A stretch of 64,000 bases of DNA from Ephemerocybe angulata (taxonomy: Eukaryota > Basidiomycota > Agaricomycetes > Agaricales > Psathyrellaceae): assembly GCA_013368325.1 (NCBI GenBank), contig JAACJK010000224.1:610660-674659 (forward strand). Direction: 5' to 3'. Shown here piece by piece: positions 11,051 through 21,458 of this stretch. Position 1 is the stretch's first letter, and every line of letters starts with the position of its first letter. Under the pieces are notes generated by a model. That model saw only the letters and a program-made list of their open reading frames with translations. It made no database searches and was not told where the DNA came from. The translations under genes were made by a program, and so were the position numbers.

Positions 11051-13616
11051 TGCTTGTAGTACAACTCAAGGTGTAAGTTCGTCTTGTCCAAGACCCTACC
11101 TTGACGCCCCCTATTGCTCCGCGCATCTGGACCTTGTATCATGTAACTTATTCACCAATGCAACGAATAGGGTTACTCAAAGCAACTTACCTCTGTCGGA
11201 ATTGCGATGCGCCACTAGGCAAGCCGCAAGCCCCTGTCTTTTTCAACGCGTGAAGCCCGTCAGAGGAAATGAAGAGGTTTGTAGTTCAATGCCAGATCGA
11301 GTCGCCCCGCAATTGTCAATAGGCGGCGTTCTCCGTTCATGTTGGGCTTGATGGTAGTAGGCACCTAAGCAATGTCATTTAAGTTAGTATCTGATGTCGG
11401 GGTGTGGACTTTTAAGTTGGTTTGACCTCCTTCAACACAAATCACTGGCAAGACCCTGCAGGCCGATGATATACTGCGGATCCATCCTCCTGATGCATAC
11501 AGTAGGGGAATTCAAAGTAAACGCAACAGCTGTTTCGAAACAACGATTTTGTTTTGATTCCCAATCTCCGGGAAAATCCGTGAAATCACCAGGTCCCATC
11601 AAATCTAGAGGCCATGCCGCTATCTCGCCGAATATACCTGAAAGCCATGTTAAGAACAACTACTACGTTTCTGGGCCTAAAAATCTGTGTCTTAGCTCTT
11701 GTAGCGCTTGGGTAGCTATAACCTGCCTTTTAGTTGATAATAAAGCTCTATATATGCTCAACGGTTATCTTCGTCTTATCTCGGAGCGTCGGAGTTGAAC
11801 ACGGCTGAGCTGCACAGCCCTCCTTGGCGAAAACCAAAACGAAATTGTTGTTTCGAAACAGCTGTTGCGTTTACTTTGAATTCCCCTAATGGTGGAGCCA
11901 TTCAGGAGAAGACACCATCTCGGGTCTTGTGGTGGCCCCTGGACCAAATATAACTGAAGACGATGGGCGCTACTTAACCCAAATACACTTCCCGTGTGTT
12001 GGGAGTGCTAAGTATGGTATAAAACTGGTAAAAAATGGTTTCTTCCGAAGGAGTTGTAATTTGGACAACATCTGCGTTCCCTGAGTTCGATCAAGGCGGC
12101 ATGCAACTCGGAATTCTCCTGGGAAAGTTTTCGAGGATGATGCCTGCGCAATCCAGTGCAAGTTCCATCTTCAGAAAGTGGTTTACGGGCTTCGCATGCG
12201 CTTCCATCAACTCTCACCGATAGGGCAGGCGTCGCCGTACTTATAGGCATGCTCGTGTTACATAGTCGATAAGGAAGTCTGGAGACTCTATTCCAGGCGC
12301 TTTATCAGGGAGCTGTGGGCCAGAGTCTGCCACACAGCAATGCTACCACTACTGGAGAATTAGTTTAAGCGCTTGAGCGCTTAAGCGTCGCTACGGGACT
12401 ACAGAATGTACTTTGGCTCGCAATACTCGTGTACGTATATCATGCTAAAAAGGAAGGATTAGGGAGCAAGATCAATGTGAACAATCTTTCAGGCCGAAAG
12501 CAGCGCTGGGTATGCCGGCGTAGTAGAGCTTTCCCCAGCCTACTTGTGGGGTGAAAGGTCCGACCTCCCATCACATCAAACGGACATTGCGTGTGGTAAC
12601 ACAGCTATATGGCGCAGGGTATCGTACTGGAAGGCATCTACACCGCCAGAGGTATGTAGCAAAACTACACATCTCGTCGTAAGGAAGGAAGAGTGGAGAA
12701 GAGCGGTTGGTACTAGGGGGCCCGGTGCGGAAGTTCCGTGGCCTAGCCCAGCGAGTGTCAGGCACTGCGACTTTACTTCCGAACGCCCAAATTCGGAGTG
12801 CGGATGTATTGCTTCTCTATCGTACTTAATGATACAATGGTCATATGCCAATGTTTCATTGATAAGGCTACAAAGGCATCAGAACCCCGGGAGGGTAGGC
12901 ACCAGAATCGTCATGGGGTCTTTTGTCCGGTGCCCTAATCGAAGGGCTTGGACGCCAGTGAACATGATTCCGTAAAGCCTGAAGAAGCTGCCCGTCGGAG
13001 TCCTGTAGCGGGCATGACACTTGCTATCAAGTTGCACCCTTCTAATCTCTATTGCTGAGGCTTGCTCTGCCCTAGTGTAGCGTCCTCTAACTTCGCTAAA
13101 ACGTAGATCATCCCGATTTTCGGAGACCGAAAGCCAGCTTTTCATGTTGTGGATCGACGCACCAGCCCTGTTGATAAGTGATGTCGACAACCATATTCCC
13201 TTCAGAATATGTACATAGATTCGCCACTATTCGCCAGTGGGCGAATGATCTGCGTATTTGTATTGATGATCACTGGACAATGTGGCTAACCTGGACAGGC
13301 TGTCCATGATGGTCTCAATGAGGACGGCTGAGAGGTCAAGTGGAGTGGTTCGGGAGGGTTCGGGCCTTTTGTTCTGAACGGCTGAACATGTGGAACTCAA
13401 GAAAGGACACTTCTCTTGATAGATGAACACGATGCCCGTCCTCGGCGGGTGACAGGGAAGAGGGTACAACGAGCCAATTGAGAACCGCAACGCCCGAATG
13501 GGAGGAACAGTATGTTTCTGATATCTTCCTGGCCGGGATTTATACTGGGTCAGGAAGCAACGGCTTTGAAGTTTTCTCGCGAGCTTCAAATCCGACCCCG
13601 ACCAAGAACCAAGCAT
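11051..13616. other. Long gene-poor region with inverted repeat
   Basis: About 2.5 kb without a convincing gene. The 143-codon frame at 12544-12975 has no motif or splice support. The stretch holds a 57-bp inverted repeat (11503-11559 / 11831-11887) and a short palindrome near 12363-12386 built from AAGCGCTT-like units. A similar AAGCGCTTAA motif recurs near 15705. Confidence 0.45.
11503..11887. repeat. 57-bp near-perfect inverted repeat with 271-bp spacer
   Basis: The left arm at 11503-11559 begins TAGGGGAATTCAAAGTAAAC. The right arm, read on the reverse strand from 11887 to 11831, begins with the same 20 bases. Aligned by eye, the arms differ at about 3 of 57 positions. The arms contain CAGCTGTTTCGAAACAAC. 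No coding potential lies in the spacer. It may be the remains of a small inverted-repeat element; no target duplication was recognised. Confidence 0.75.
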
Positions 13617-15491
13617 GTCAAACCCCTTTCAAATAATCATCTCCGCCATTACGGTGTCACAGGCCCAAGGATATTCTAAAGGTAAGTGTTCACTGCATCT
13701 TGTGGGTTCGACGCTCTCTGAACTCCCATATACATAGCTGCTGCATTGACATTCCTTCTTTGCGACATATCATATACCTTCAGCGATGAGACCAAGTTTA
13801 TGTGGAGGTCCGTATCAACTATTTGCGATGTATCTCTGGCTTTACCCTGAAACAACGCTCACTTTAGGTCGAGATTGTCACTCTCAAAGATCCTCTACTT
13901 CATTGCTAGGTACTTCGGGGTCGTTCTGATTCTGTGAGTTGTCTAAGTCGGTTTTCTCGTCGCTCTGGAAGCTCAAGCGCTCACTGGTCCTGATCAGCAT
14001 TATGCTGACGGGTAAGACTATACACAGCCGTGAGCGCTCTCTTACTGACACAATCGTTCGATAGTCGGAGAACCCAAGGAGCCAACGGCAAAAGTGAGTG
14101 ATGCCACCCAGTTATGCTTCACACATACCTTTAACCTGGTTGCATCCTGGCAGTTGTACGCCTCACTCCTCTAGTAACTTACAAGGCTGATTTATTAAAC
14201 CGCCTAGCTGCCGCGAGTTTATTCGGCTGATGACTCTGTGAGCACTGTCTTTTACACCTGACAGGTTGCTACTGCACTAATGCACCGATTGCAAGGCTTG
14301 GGACCCAGCTTTACCTCATTCTGGTCGATGTCATTTGTATAATGCGCCTCTTCGCACTCTACGACAGGGATATGAGAGGTGACCAGTCTTGCCTGTAGTT
14401 GAAGCGCCGGAACCAGCACTTACCAATAGCGATCCCTTCCCAGTATTTGCACTGATGATGTTCACCACCGCAGGTACGAGCTAATTATTGTGCTTTGCAT
14501 GTCACGAAGGCTGAGCTAACCACTCCGGACAGTCGAAGTGGGGGCAGGATACTACGCAGTCTATAGAGTCACAAGCTTTCATGGAGCCATGGATCCTCCA
14601 CGGAGTGAGCTCTCCGATCGCTACGGATGCGGCTTCCTCCTTTCACCCGTCACGGACGACATGCTCAAAATTTACACCGTTAAGATGTCCGTCTATCCGC
14701 CTCTTCTATCTACCCAGGACAACTAACTATCTCCGGCGTTCAGGTCCTTATCAGCAGCCAATGCAGGTGCGCCCTATGCGTCGTGATCACGAGGATAGCG
14801 CAACTTACGTTGCGGCGCTTTCTGGAAACTGCAGTTCTCTTCTTGGTGCTTTCATTATACAAGCTGAGATCCCAGATGCGCCTGAGGCAGGTGGGGAATG
14901 AAAACCGGAGTATATGGAAAGGCCGCTTCGGCATGTCTCCGCTCGTAATTGCCTTTGTTCGGGATGGTGCTTTGGGGTACCTCCAGTAAGTTCAGACAAT
15001 ATCAGTCGAAGTCTGAGTTTATATAGAGATTTAACATTACTATCAACCTTTCACAGGCTTACTGGTACGTTGCCTACACAAAATCGGTAGACGGAAAGCC
15101 ATGGCTCATTGACCTCTTCCAGTCATAGAAGCCATATCGGCAGCCCTGACTCTATACCGCGGAGGATTCTACTTCACTCCTCTCTGGCCGTAAGCGAAGT
15201 TTGACTACGGTGTGTATACAGTTTGACACTAATACCCTATCTAGATGGATCTTCGTTGTATTCTCCTACACCGTGCGTATCCCATAGCCTTCAGAGATAC
15301 GGCAACATCGAGCTTACGTGAGTGATCAGGGATGCCGCCTTATCCTCAATATCCGGCGAGCAGGAAACGAAATTATCCAAGGAACGGAAGACATCACCGT
15401 ACCACCACTGCAATTCGCGAAGACTGAAAAGTCCGAAGGAGAAGTGACTGATGCGATAATGATGTCAGATATACGGTCTGAACATGTCTAG
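13617..15491 (+). CDS. DUF6533-type multi-pass membrane protein
   Basis: Many short exons separated by 45-70 bp introns can be followed. The first opens MSNPFQIIISAITVSQAQGY, then AALTFLLCDISYTFSDETKFMW, RLSLSKILYFIARYFGVVLIL, an exon with APIARLGTQLYLILVDVICIM and LFALYDRD, GAGYYAVYR, GCGFLLSP, RRFLETAVLFLVLSLYK, VIEAISAALTLYRGG, and a final exon with CRLILNIRRAG and an acidic tail ending at 15491. This order matches the DUF6533 family, which is greatly expanded in Agaricomycetes and has no known function. Some junctions between 14050 and 14280 could not be fixed in phase, so the exact protein is uncertain and one exon may be disturbed. Confidence 0.65.
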
Positions 15492-16442
15492 GTCAAGATT
15501 TTGACGTGACCTACTGTAATCGAAAGGAATGACACCAGAGCTAGATTTTGTACATTACTGATATACCCTTCATGTATGTGGTAGCCTTTATCTGTGCCAA
15601 CCTATTAAGATATGAAGTGCTTAAAACATTGGATAAGCTTAGAATTGTCCCTGTACTACGCGCATTGCATATCTTTGCCACTTTTTAATGACCAAATTGG
15701 GCGCCTAAGCGCTTAAATCGATTAGTCAGGCGGCGCTTGAAGTCATTGAGGTGGTCTCGCCAGATTATTTGCGTGGTATGTGCAGGGATACACTCTGCTC
15801 CTCGTGTACGCGGCATAATCAGCGGAGACTCTCCATTTATCTTCAGGAGATTTAGTATGAAATCCAAGAAGCGACAAAGCCCGTGCTCATGGCACGATCA
15901 TGATGCCGGAGGGTAAAGGCTTCAAGTAAGCGACGCTGCTATCCCCTCGCCGAGAATGATCAGTTGCACTCCCAGTGGGAGCGCCAGCTTTGCCTTCCGC
16001 ATGGAAAGGCGGCAATACTCTGGGGATTGGGAACCGCAGTGCAGGGTAAAACTGATGCTGAGATGGAGAATAGTCAGGCGACTGTGGGGTATTTACAGAA
16101 GAAAAATTACGAGTTAATCCTTGAGAAGAAACGCGGGCAACTTGCAAAGGGAAGAATCAAGATCCAGGAAAGAGATTGAGGTCAAGGCAGTACAGACGTA
16201 CACTTCACCAGAAACTCGACTCCGCAATCAAATATTGAAGCGTTCGCCGCTGGCCGATCATCTCAGAGACGCACGGGAAGCTAACACAAATCTAACAGAA
16301 CAGCTGCTACTACGTCCTGCAATGGTTAAATAGACGAGGTACCACACAGGTCGTAATGCACGAAGGAGATAACAACTCACTTCATATTTCCTATAAGAGT
16401 ATAAGAGCCCCTTGGTAATATGCTAGAACCGACAGTCAAGCA
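15492..16442. other. Intergenic, no gene recognised
   Basis: An open frame at 15964-16179 encodes a Lys/Glu-rich, possibly helical stretch, but without splice support or motif. Nothing else was noticed apart from an AAGCGCTTAA element near 15705. Confidence 0.35.
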
Positions 16443-17094
16443 ATGAACTTCAAGACACTCGCAGTTCTCTCCTCATTCATCCTCGCGGCGGTCGCCATTC
16501 CTCAAGCGACTACTCCGTTGTCGGTTTCCACCCAGTACGCGGAGCCATAATCCGGGATGGAATGAGAACGAGACTGACCCAACTCCCCATCGGTAGAGCC
16601 AGCGTAGAAACTTGCAATGAGGTCATTCTCAAGATTTCTGGGGGAACTCGTTAGTCCATTCCAATCAACCTTCTATCCAAGAGGATGCTTAACGTGCAAT
16701 TGTGACTCCCGTAGCACCATACACACTTGTGAGTTCCACTACACACCTGGATTCAGGCCAATGGGGTTCCTGACTACATCTTCCTCACAGACCGTGAACG
16801 AAGGGGCGCCTCCACACAACGAGATTGAAAATATTATTGGCCCAGTGGCGAGCCATACCATCATCTGGGGAAGCGTTGGCATCCTTCCCGGGACCAGTAT
16901 TGTCTTCCAAGTCACGGACAGCGCAAACGCCCTTGCAAGCTCTGCTGTTCTCACTGTTGGAGGCCCAGGTACGCACAGTGTAAAGGCCTCGGTGTTATCT
17001 GAGTTATGAGCTGACGCGGACGTAAAATGCAGACAATGCTACCCTTCCATGCCCTTTGCCGGTAAATCCAGTAGGGAGGATGTCATTTGCGTAG
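16443..17094 (+). CDS. Small secreted protein, beta-rich
   Basis: An ATG at 16443 opens a signal peptide (MNFKTLAVLSSFILAAVAIP). Exons then give ASVETCNEVILKISGGT, PYTL, a long exon (TVNEGAPPHN... GTSIVFQVTDSANALASSAVLTVGG) and a last exon with NATLPC ending MSFA at 17094, about 135 residues. C-x-P-type starts, GGTPPY, GTSIVFQVTDS and a closing Cys are typical of small secreted or surface-anchored proteins of basidiomycetes with an Ig-like beta sandwich. Two Cys (in VETC and LPC) could form one disulfide. The micro-exon PYTL is inferred from phase only. A function such as wall binding or effector activity cannot be inferred. Confidence 0.7.
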
Positions 17095-17196
17095 AATCTG
17101 GGGCAGATTAGCAATGTGTGGTGATATGTCGAAGTCTGGATGTAATGCGTCACAAACGGAAGCCGTTATTGTTGTAGTTGGAGCGTAGGTCTAAGT

Positions 17197-18466
17197 CTAT
17201 CCCTGGAACGCTATTCCGCTCCTGGAGGTCTCCGCAAGACCACCGCTTGCGAAACCGGTACCTAGAGAGACATAAGATAAATGGCAATGATTGTGGAGGA
17301 GTGACCAACCTTCTCGCTTCAGTTCCATAATTTCTTTGGTCTTGAGCTTGGTGTCGCACACGATGCATTGCTTCGCAGGTTTGACGAGCGTTTCGGTACA
17401 TGTCTTGCACGTAACGTGTCCACAGGGTTTCGCCACTGGGGGAGGGGGATTGTTAGTAAGACTTCTACTTTACAATCATACCACACGCACAGAACATGAG
17501 GGTGTTATTTGAGAGTTTCTTCTTGCATGACGGACACATTGGGTCGGCCTCGTCGTCGTTTGACTTTGCGCCTCCTGGAGTAGACTCTGGGGACTTGGAC
17601 GCTGAAGGACCCGATGAATGCGTGGTGAATATCACAGGGGTGAGGTTTTTGAGGGAGAGCTCATGAGCAGGGTTTCCGCCTCGACACGTTGTCTGGACCT
17701 TGATGTCGACCAGCGACTGGGGAGGGCCCGATGAAGCATAGGTCGGTGTGAGGGAGGGGAGCCAGAAGTCGGGGAGCTTGTGTTTAAGTGAAAGGGCCTG
17801 CTCTTTCTCCATTTGCCGGACGGCTGCCTCTTCTGCCTCCTCCGCGAGACTTTCCACGTTCGATGCGTCGAACTCGAACTTGCGTTTAAGGCCACGAGCT
17901 AGTGTGATTGCGTTCAAGGCTAAAGCCATACCAAATAGATGCGGGTAACGCACTTTCGTCAACATCTCCACCAGATTTGGTTCCAATTGTCGAAGGCCCA
18001 GCGGCAAGCCCAAGTTGCCCCCTCTCAAACTCTTGAAGAACGCGTTCCCGAGCGGCTTGCTTGGCTGCGGCCTTCTCTGCCTCCGCCTCTTTCTTAAGTG
18101 CTTCCAGCCGCTCTTTCTGCCTCTTGATATCCTTCTTCTGTGTCACTTGTGTTCTACTTCAGCTAAAGAGCCCATTGAGAAAGGAACAACATACACAGGT
18201 CGGTGTACACGCATTCCTTGCAGAACAGGTGCCCTTCTTGGCAAACTACTGGGTCCCTCGCACGATTAAGGCATAATGCACAGGAGTCGAATCTGCGCAT
18301 CGACTCATTCCCTAGACGTTGCTACATATGAATATGAACGTTGAATGGTTGCAAAATGGGGATTGTTGCAACTCAAACTTACCCGTTTGGTACCATAGTC
18401 GAGCTTCTTGTACTCTGCATAGCTGAATATGGATGAAGCGGTGTTATTCTTGCTATGTTTCGTCAT
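17197..18466 (-). CDS. NOSIP-like U-box E3 ubiquitin ligase
   Basis: The first exon starts MTKHSKNNTASSIFSYAEYK at 18466 and ends at a GTAAGT donor. The second encodes an RLGNESMRRFDSCALCLNRA block and EGHLFCKECVY, the N-terminal modified U-box with paired Cys residues. Then come LTQKKDIKRQKERLEALKKE (coiled coil), a linker, MCPSCKKKLSNNTLMF, and after a further intron AKPCGHVTCKTCTETLVKPA with CIVCDTKL, the C-terminal RING/U-box half. This split architecture is that of nitric oxide synthase-interacting protein homologues, nuclear or spliceosome-associated ubiquitin ligases. The protein ends SGIAFQG at 17197. All steps keep phase, including a 51-bp intron near 17950-17900. Confidence 0.85.
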
Positions 18467-19155
18467 TTTGAGGGCTCGCGTGAAGAGAACTGTTGAGGGT
18501 ACGAGTTTAACAGGAGCCCCGACGAGAACAGCGAGAAGGCCTGCTAATCAAGCGAGGTTTTCCCACGTCAATAATTCGCGAAAATACGACAATAAAATGG
18601 GCTTGCGGCTTCCTCCTTTACCATCACCAATGAATCGGTCTACACCATCCATGCACATCTCAAGTGGCTGGTATACGTCCGCCTGGTATCTCACCAACTC
18701 ATAATTAACGCGCCCTGACGACGGAATTGCACCCTAACCACTTTGACGAAGTTTTTCCTCCCAATTCCCCTTTGGTGCCGCCTAGTCATCCGACCGCTCT
18801 ATTTCTGCAAGGTCAGGCAATTCAGAAGCATCTGAAAAAAGCCGTTAGCCGTGCAAGGAAGGCTGGATATGCCATAGAAGCACAGTGAAGGTCATCACAT
18901 CCCAGGAATTAACGCATGTTTTGATGTCATAATGTGCTCCGCAGGACGTATATAAGACCTGACGCTTCTTTTACAATTGGCGCCTCCCCGGACGTCCGCT
19001 GGTATATCGGCTGCATTTAACTGTACGCTTTAAGAGGAGAAGGGTATCAGGCACCGTATATAACTTCCCCTGCTCCCATAGGCCACGGTGCGTTCTTCAA
19101 GGCCTTTCCATCGAGGAGTGTACTGACTTCATTTCCAACCCAGTTAGTCTTAACT
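18467..19155. other. Intergenic promoter region
   Basis: About 690 bp between divergent genes (NOSIP-like on the reverse strand, repeat protein on the forward strand). A TATATAAG-like element lies near 18950-18955 and GTATATAAC near 19056; either could serve the downstream secreted protein. No gene was seen. Confidence 0.35.
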
Positions 19156-19557
19156 ATGAGGTTTGCGTTACAAGTGCTCTTCCTCTCCCTCCTGGCTACG
19201 GTCGCGACGGCGTCAGCCATCCCACCTGAGCACAAGCACGCTCGGCGAGGAGACTCTGTCGCTTCCCTGGCGCTGAGCCGTGCCAAGGCCCTTGCCGCTG
19301 CCTGGTCTTCTAACGACCTGAAAATTGAAGCCAGAGACGAGGGGTCGACTGCCGATCTAGCAGTCAAGCGTGCAAAGGCGCTCGCCGAACGGTTCTCCTC
19401 CAATGACCTGCAGCAATTGGAGAGGCGCGCCAACGAAGATACCCCTGCTGCCCGCGCGATCGCGCGCGCTCAGAAACTCGCCGAAAAGTACTCGGAAAAC
19501 GACCTCCAGCCTGAAGCCAAAGCGCGCATGCAAAGGCGCCGTCGGAACCATCCTTAA
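19156..19557 (+). CDS. Secreted repeat protein with dibasic sites (Kex2-type precursor candidate)
   Basis: A single exon of 133 residues. Residues 1-21 form a signal peptide (MRFALQVLFLSLLATVATASA). The rest consists of three imperfect repeats built on RAKALAxxxSSNDL: ALSRAKALAAAWSSNDL, AVKRAKALAERFSSNDL and AIARAQKLAEKYSENDL. They are spaced about 40 residues apart, with dibasic pairs between or within them (HARR, VKR, LERR) and a basic C-terminus (QRRRRNHP). This layout resembles fungal precursors cleaved by the Kex2 protease into several similar peptides, including repellents and pheromone-like peptides. No CAAX box is present, so it is not a classical basidiomycete lipopeptide pheromone. 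No family name is known to me. It could also be a non-processed repetitive wall protein. Confidence 0.75.
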   Translation: MRFALQVLFLSLLATVATASAIPPEHKHARRGDSVASLALSRAKALAAAWSSNDLKIEARDEGSTADLAVKRAKALAERFSSNDLQQLERRANEDTPAARAIARAQKLAEKYSENDLQPEAKARMQRRRRNHP

Positions 19558-20052
19558 TACCATTGGGGAACACTCCTGCGCGGTACACATGTGACGAACG
19601 ATGAAGTTGTCCGATTCATATTCAGGTGAGTCTTTGGAGTGCACTTGTGACCTTTCGGATAAACTCAAGCATTATGTGCAGTTCCATTGGACGCTATACC
19701 TATTCCTGACCACCCGACTGCCTCCTTTCTCCTAATACTATCCCAAAGTTTTGTCATTTTCACGAGCCCGGACTCCTTCCTTCGAAAATCAAGTGCCATC
19801 TACATATGTCGACCCTCTACTGATAATATCCATGAAATGAGCTCTATGCCATGTAAAATACCGTGACGCTGTACCATCGCTATGCAATACTAAATATGAG
19901 TTGGACTGTTGAGAGGTTCTGCTAAGTAGTTTGCGCATCGACGATTAGGTTGTCGGGAGCCATCATAAGCCAGTGGAGCGCCCAGTTTGATCCGGTACCC
20001 CTTTCCTCTTGACCACGACCACAGTGACGTCCAGGGTGTCTACGTCAGATGG
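19558..20052. other. Intergenic
   Basis: About 495 bp with no recognised gene; it separates two forward genes and must hold the promoter of the oxidoreductase-like gene. Confidence 0.35.
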
Positions 20053-20812
20053 ATGTACGCCCTCCCCAGAACCTTGATATCTCGAGCCCATAGCGCACGC
20101 ATCCCAGTGTGCCATGGATGCTTTGCAAACGCTACTCGCCTCTCCAAAGCCGGGACCAAACCGTTTTCCACCGATACTCCAACCACCCCCCACTCGCTCG
20201 GAACAGCCCATTCTCTGACGCGACACCGGAAAAATTTGCCAGCCACTGCAAATGCCCCTGGGCGAAATCTCTCTGCGCGATGGGAACAGAGAGAAAAGTC
20301 GCTCCGGAAGAAGGAGGAACTCGTGAAGGAGAAAGAGGAGCTGGAGGAGGAAGGGGTCACGGAAGGAGCTACGTCTGAGTCCGTCGGTGCGATTTTGTCT
20401 GCACCGGGAGCAGAAACCTTCAGGGGATTCGTGATACCTCAGGAGCCACAACCCCCTGCAGACGACGGTGCGTGACTCTCGTCGTCAAAATCTGAATTCC
20501 GGTTACTAACACTTGTATGTACCCTACCCAAACGCAGAATGTTGCATGTCAGGGTGCGCGATCTGTGTGTATGATTTGTACGACGACAGCATGCAATCAT
20601 ACGAGGACAGCGTTAGTGCGGTCCAGTCCAACCTCCGCGCATTGGGTGTCCCAGAAGCGGAATGGCCTGAGTCTATCCGGCCCAAAGGGTCAGCCGATGC
20701 AGATGGGAAGGATGGTGCAGCCACAGCAGGTGGGGCAGGAGGGAGAGGACAAGTTCTCAGTGCGTTTGAGGAACTAGAAAGAACCCTAAAAGCGAAACAG
20801 ACAGCAGGGTAG
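20053..20812 (+). CDS. Oxidoreductase-like domain protein (UPF0651 type), probably mitochondrial
   Basis: Two exons (20053-20467 and 20538-20812; 70-bp intron GTGCGT..ACGCAG) give 229 residues. The N-terminus MYALPRTLISRAHSARIPV is rich in Arg, Ser and Leu, as in mitochondrial targeting peptides. A charged coiled region (KKEELVKEKEELEEE) follows. The diagnostic block spans the splice site: IPQEPQPPADDECCMSGCAICVYDLYDD, matching the short oxidoreductase-like domain with its P..P..D-E-C-C..S-G-C..C pattern. The function of the family is unknown. The ATG at 20053 is the first in frame; the frame is open upstream but lacks an earlier ATG. The Helitron array begins about 85 bp downstream. Confidence 0.82.
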
Positions 20813-21185
20813 CACCCGATAGATACCATGGACACCTGGATTCGTTGGCGATATGAGAATGCTGGACGGATTATCCTCAACGATAGACGACACACATCCA
20901 ACACTATAAAGCAAGGAAGTTAGTTATGTTTTAAAGTCAACTGTATATTCAGAAGTCAACTTCAATGAACAGTGGCAGTGTGAGCGTCTAAATCGTGCTG
21001 TCGTATCTGAGCGCTCGAATTGTCCGTGTGCCCCTCCTACCCATCGCAGACAATCAGTATACAGTTTGTTAGCTAAGGTGATCCTTTTTCGATAAAAAAA
21101 GTGCATCACTTTTGACCTGGGAATGGTTTAGCCTCAGTTATCCGTTTTGGGTACTCGGATTCCTGAAATCCAATCCCACGGTGCG

Positions 21186-21225
21186 CGTGACGAAAATCTG
21201 TGTAATTACACAGATTTTCGTCACG
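21186..21225. repeat. Perfect 40-bp palindrome
   Basis: The first half is CGTGACGAAAATCTGTGTAA; the second half is its exact reverse complement, with no loop. It lies within the 5' non-coding part of the autonomous Helitron, about 230 bp before the first Rep ATG. GCGC-rich sequence flanks both sides (GTGCG before, CGCGCAC after). Confidence 0.95.
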
Positions 21226-21458
21226 GGTTTTCGCGCACGCGTGACGCCAGGTTCGGCAGGCCAGCCGGACGAAGGGGCAGCCTCCTCTCACTTATTTCAA
21301 CACTAATGACTGGACTAGCTGTGGTTTGAACACAGTCATGCCTGGCTTTATGGACTAACAGGGGAGACCGATGGCTAGGAACCTTTACGACCTCTAAAGC
21401 ATCACCAGTGAGTACCGAAACTCGACTGTCCCAATTCCCGCTGCACAGAACATTGACT

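Noticed and set aside
12363..12386. AAGCGCTT-rich palindrome, possible CRISPR-like or regulatory repeat
   Set aside because: Single short occurrence plus one related motif near 15705; no array, and not enough to call a feature.
12544..12975. 143-codon open frame
   Set aside because: No motif, signal peptide or splice support; composition does not look coding and overlapping frames on the other strand are equally long.
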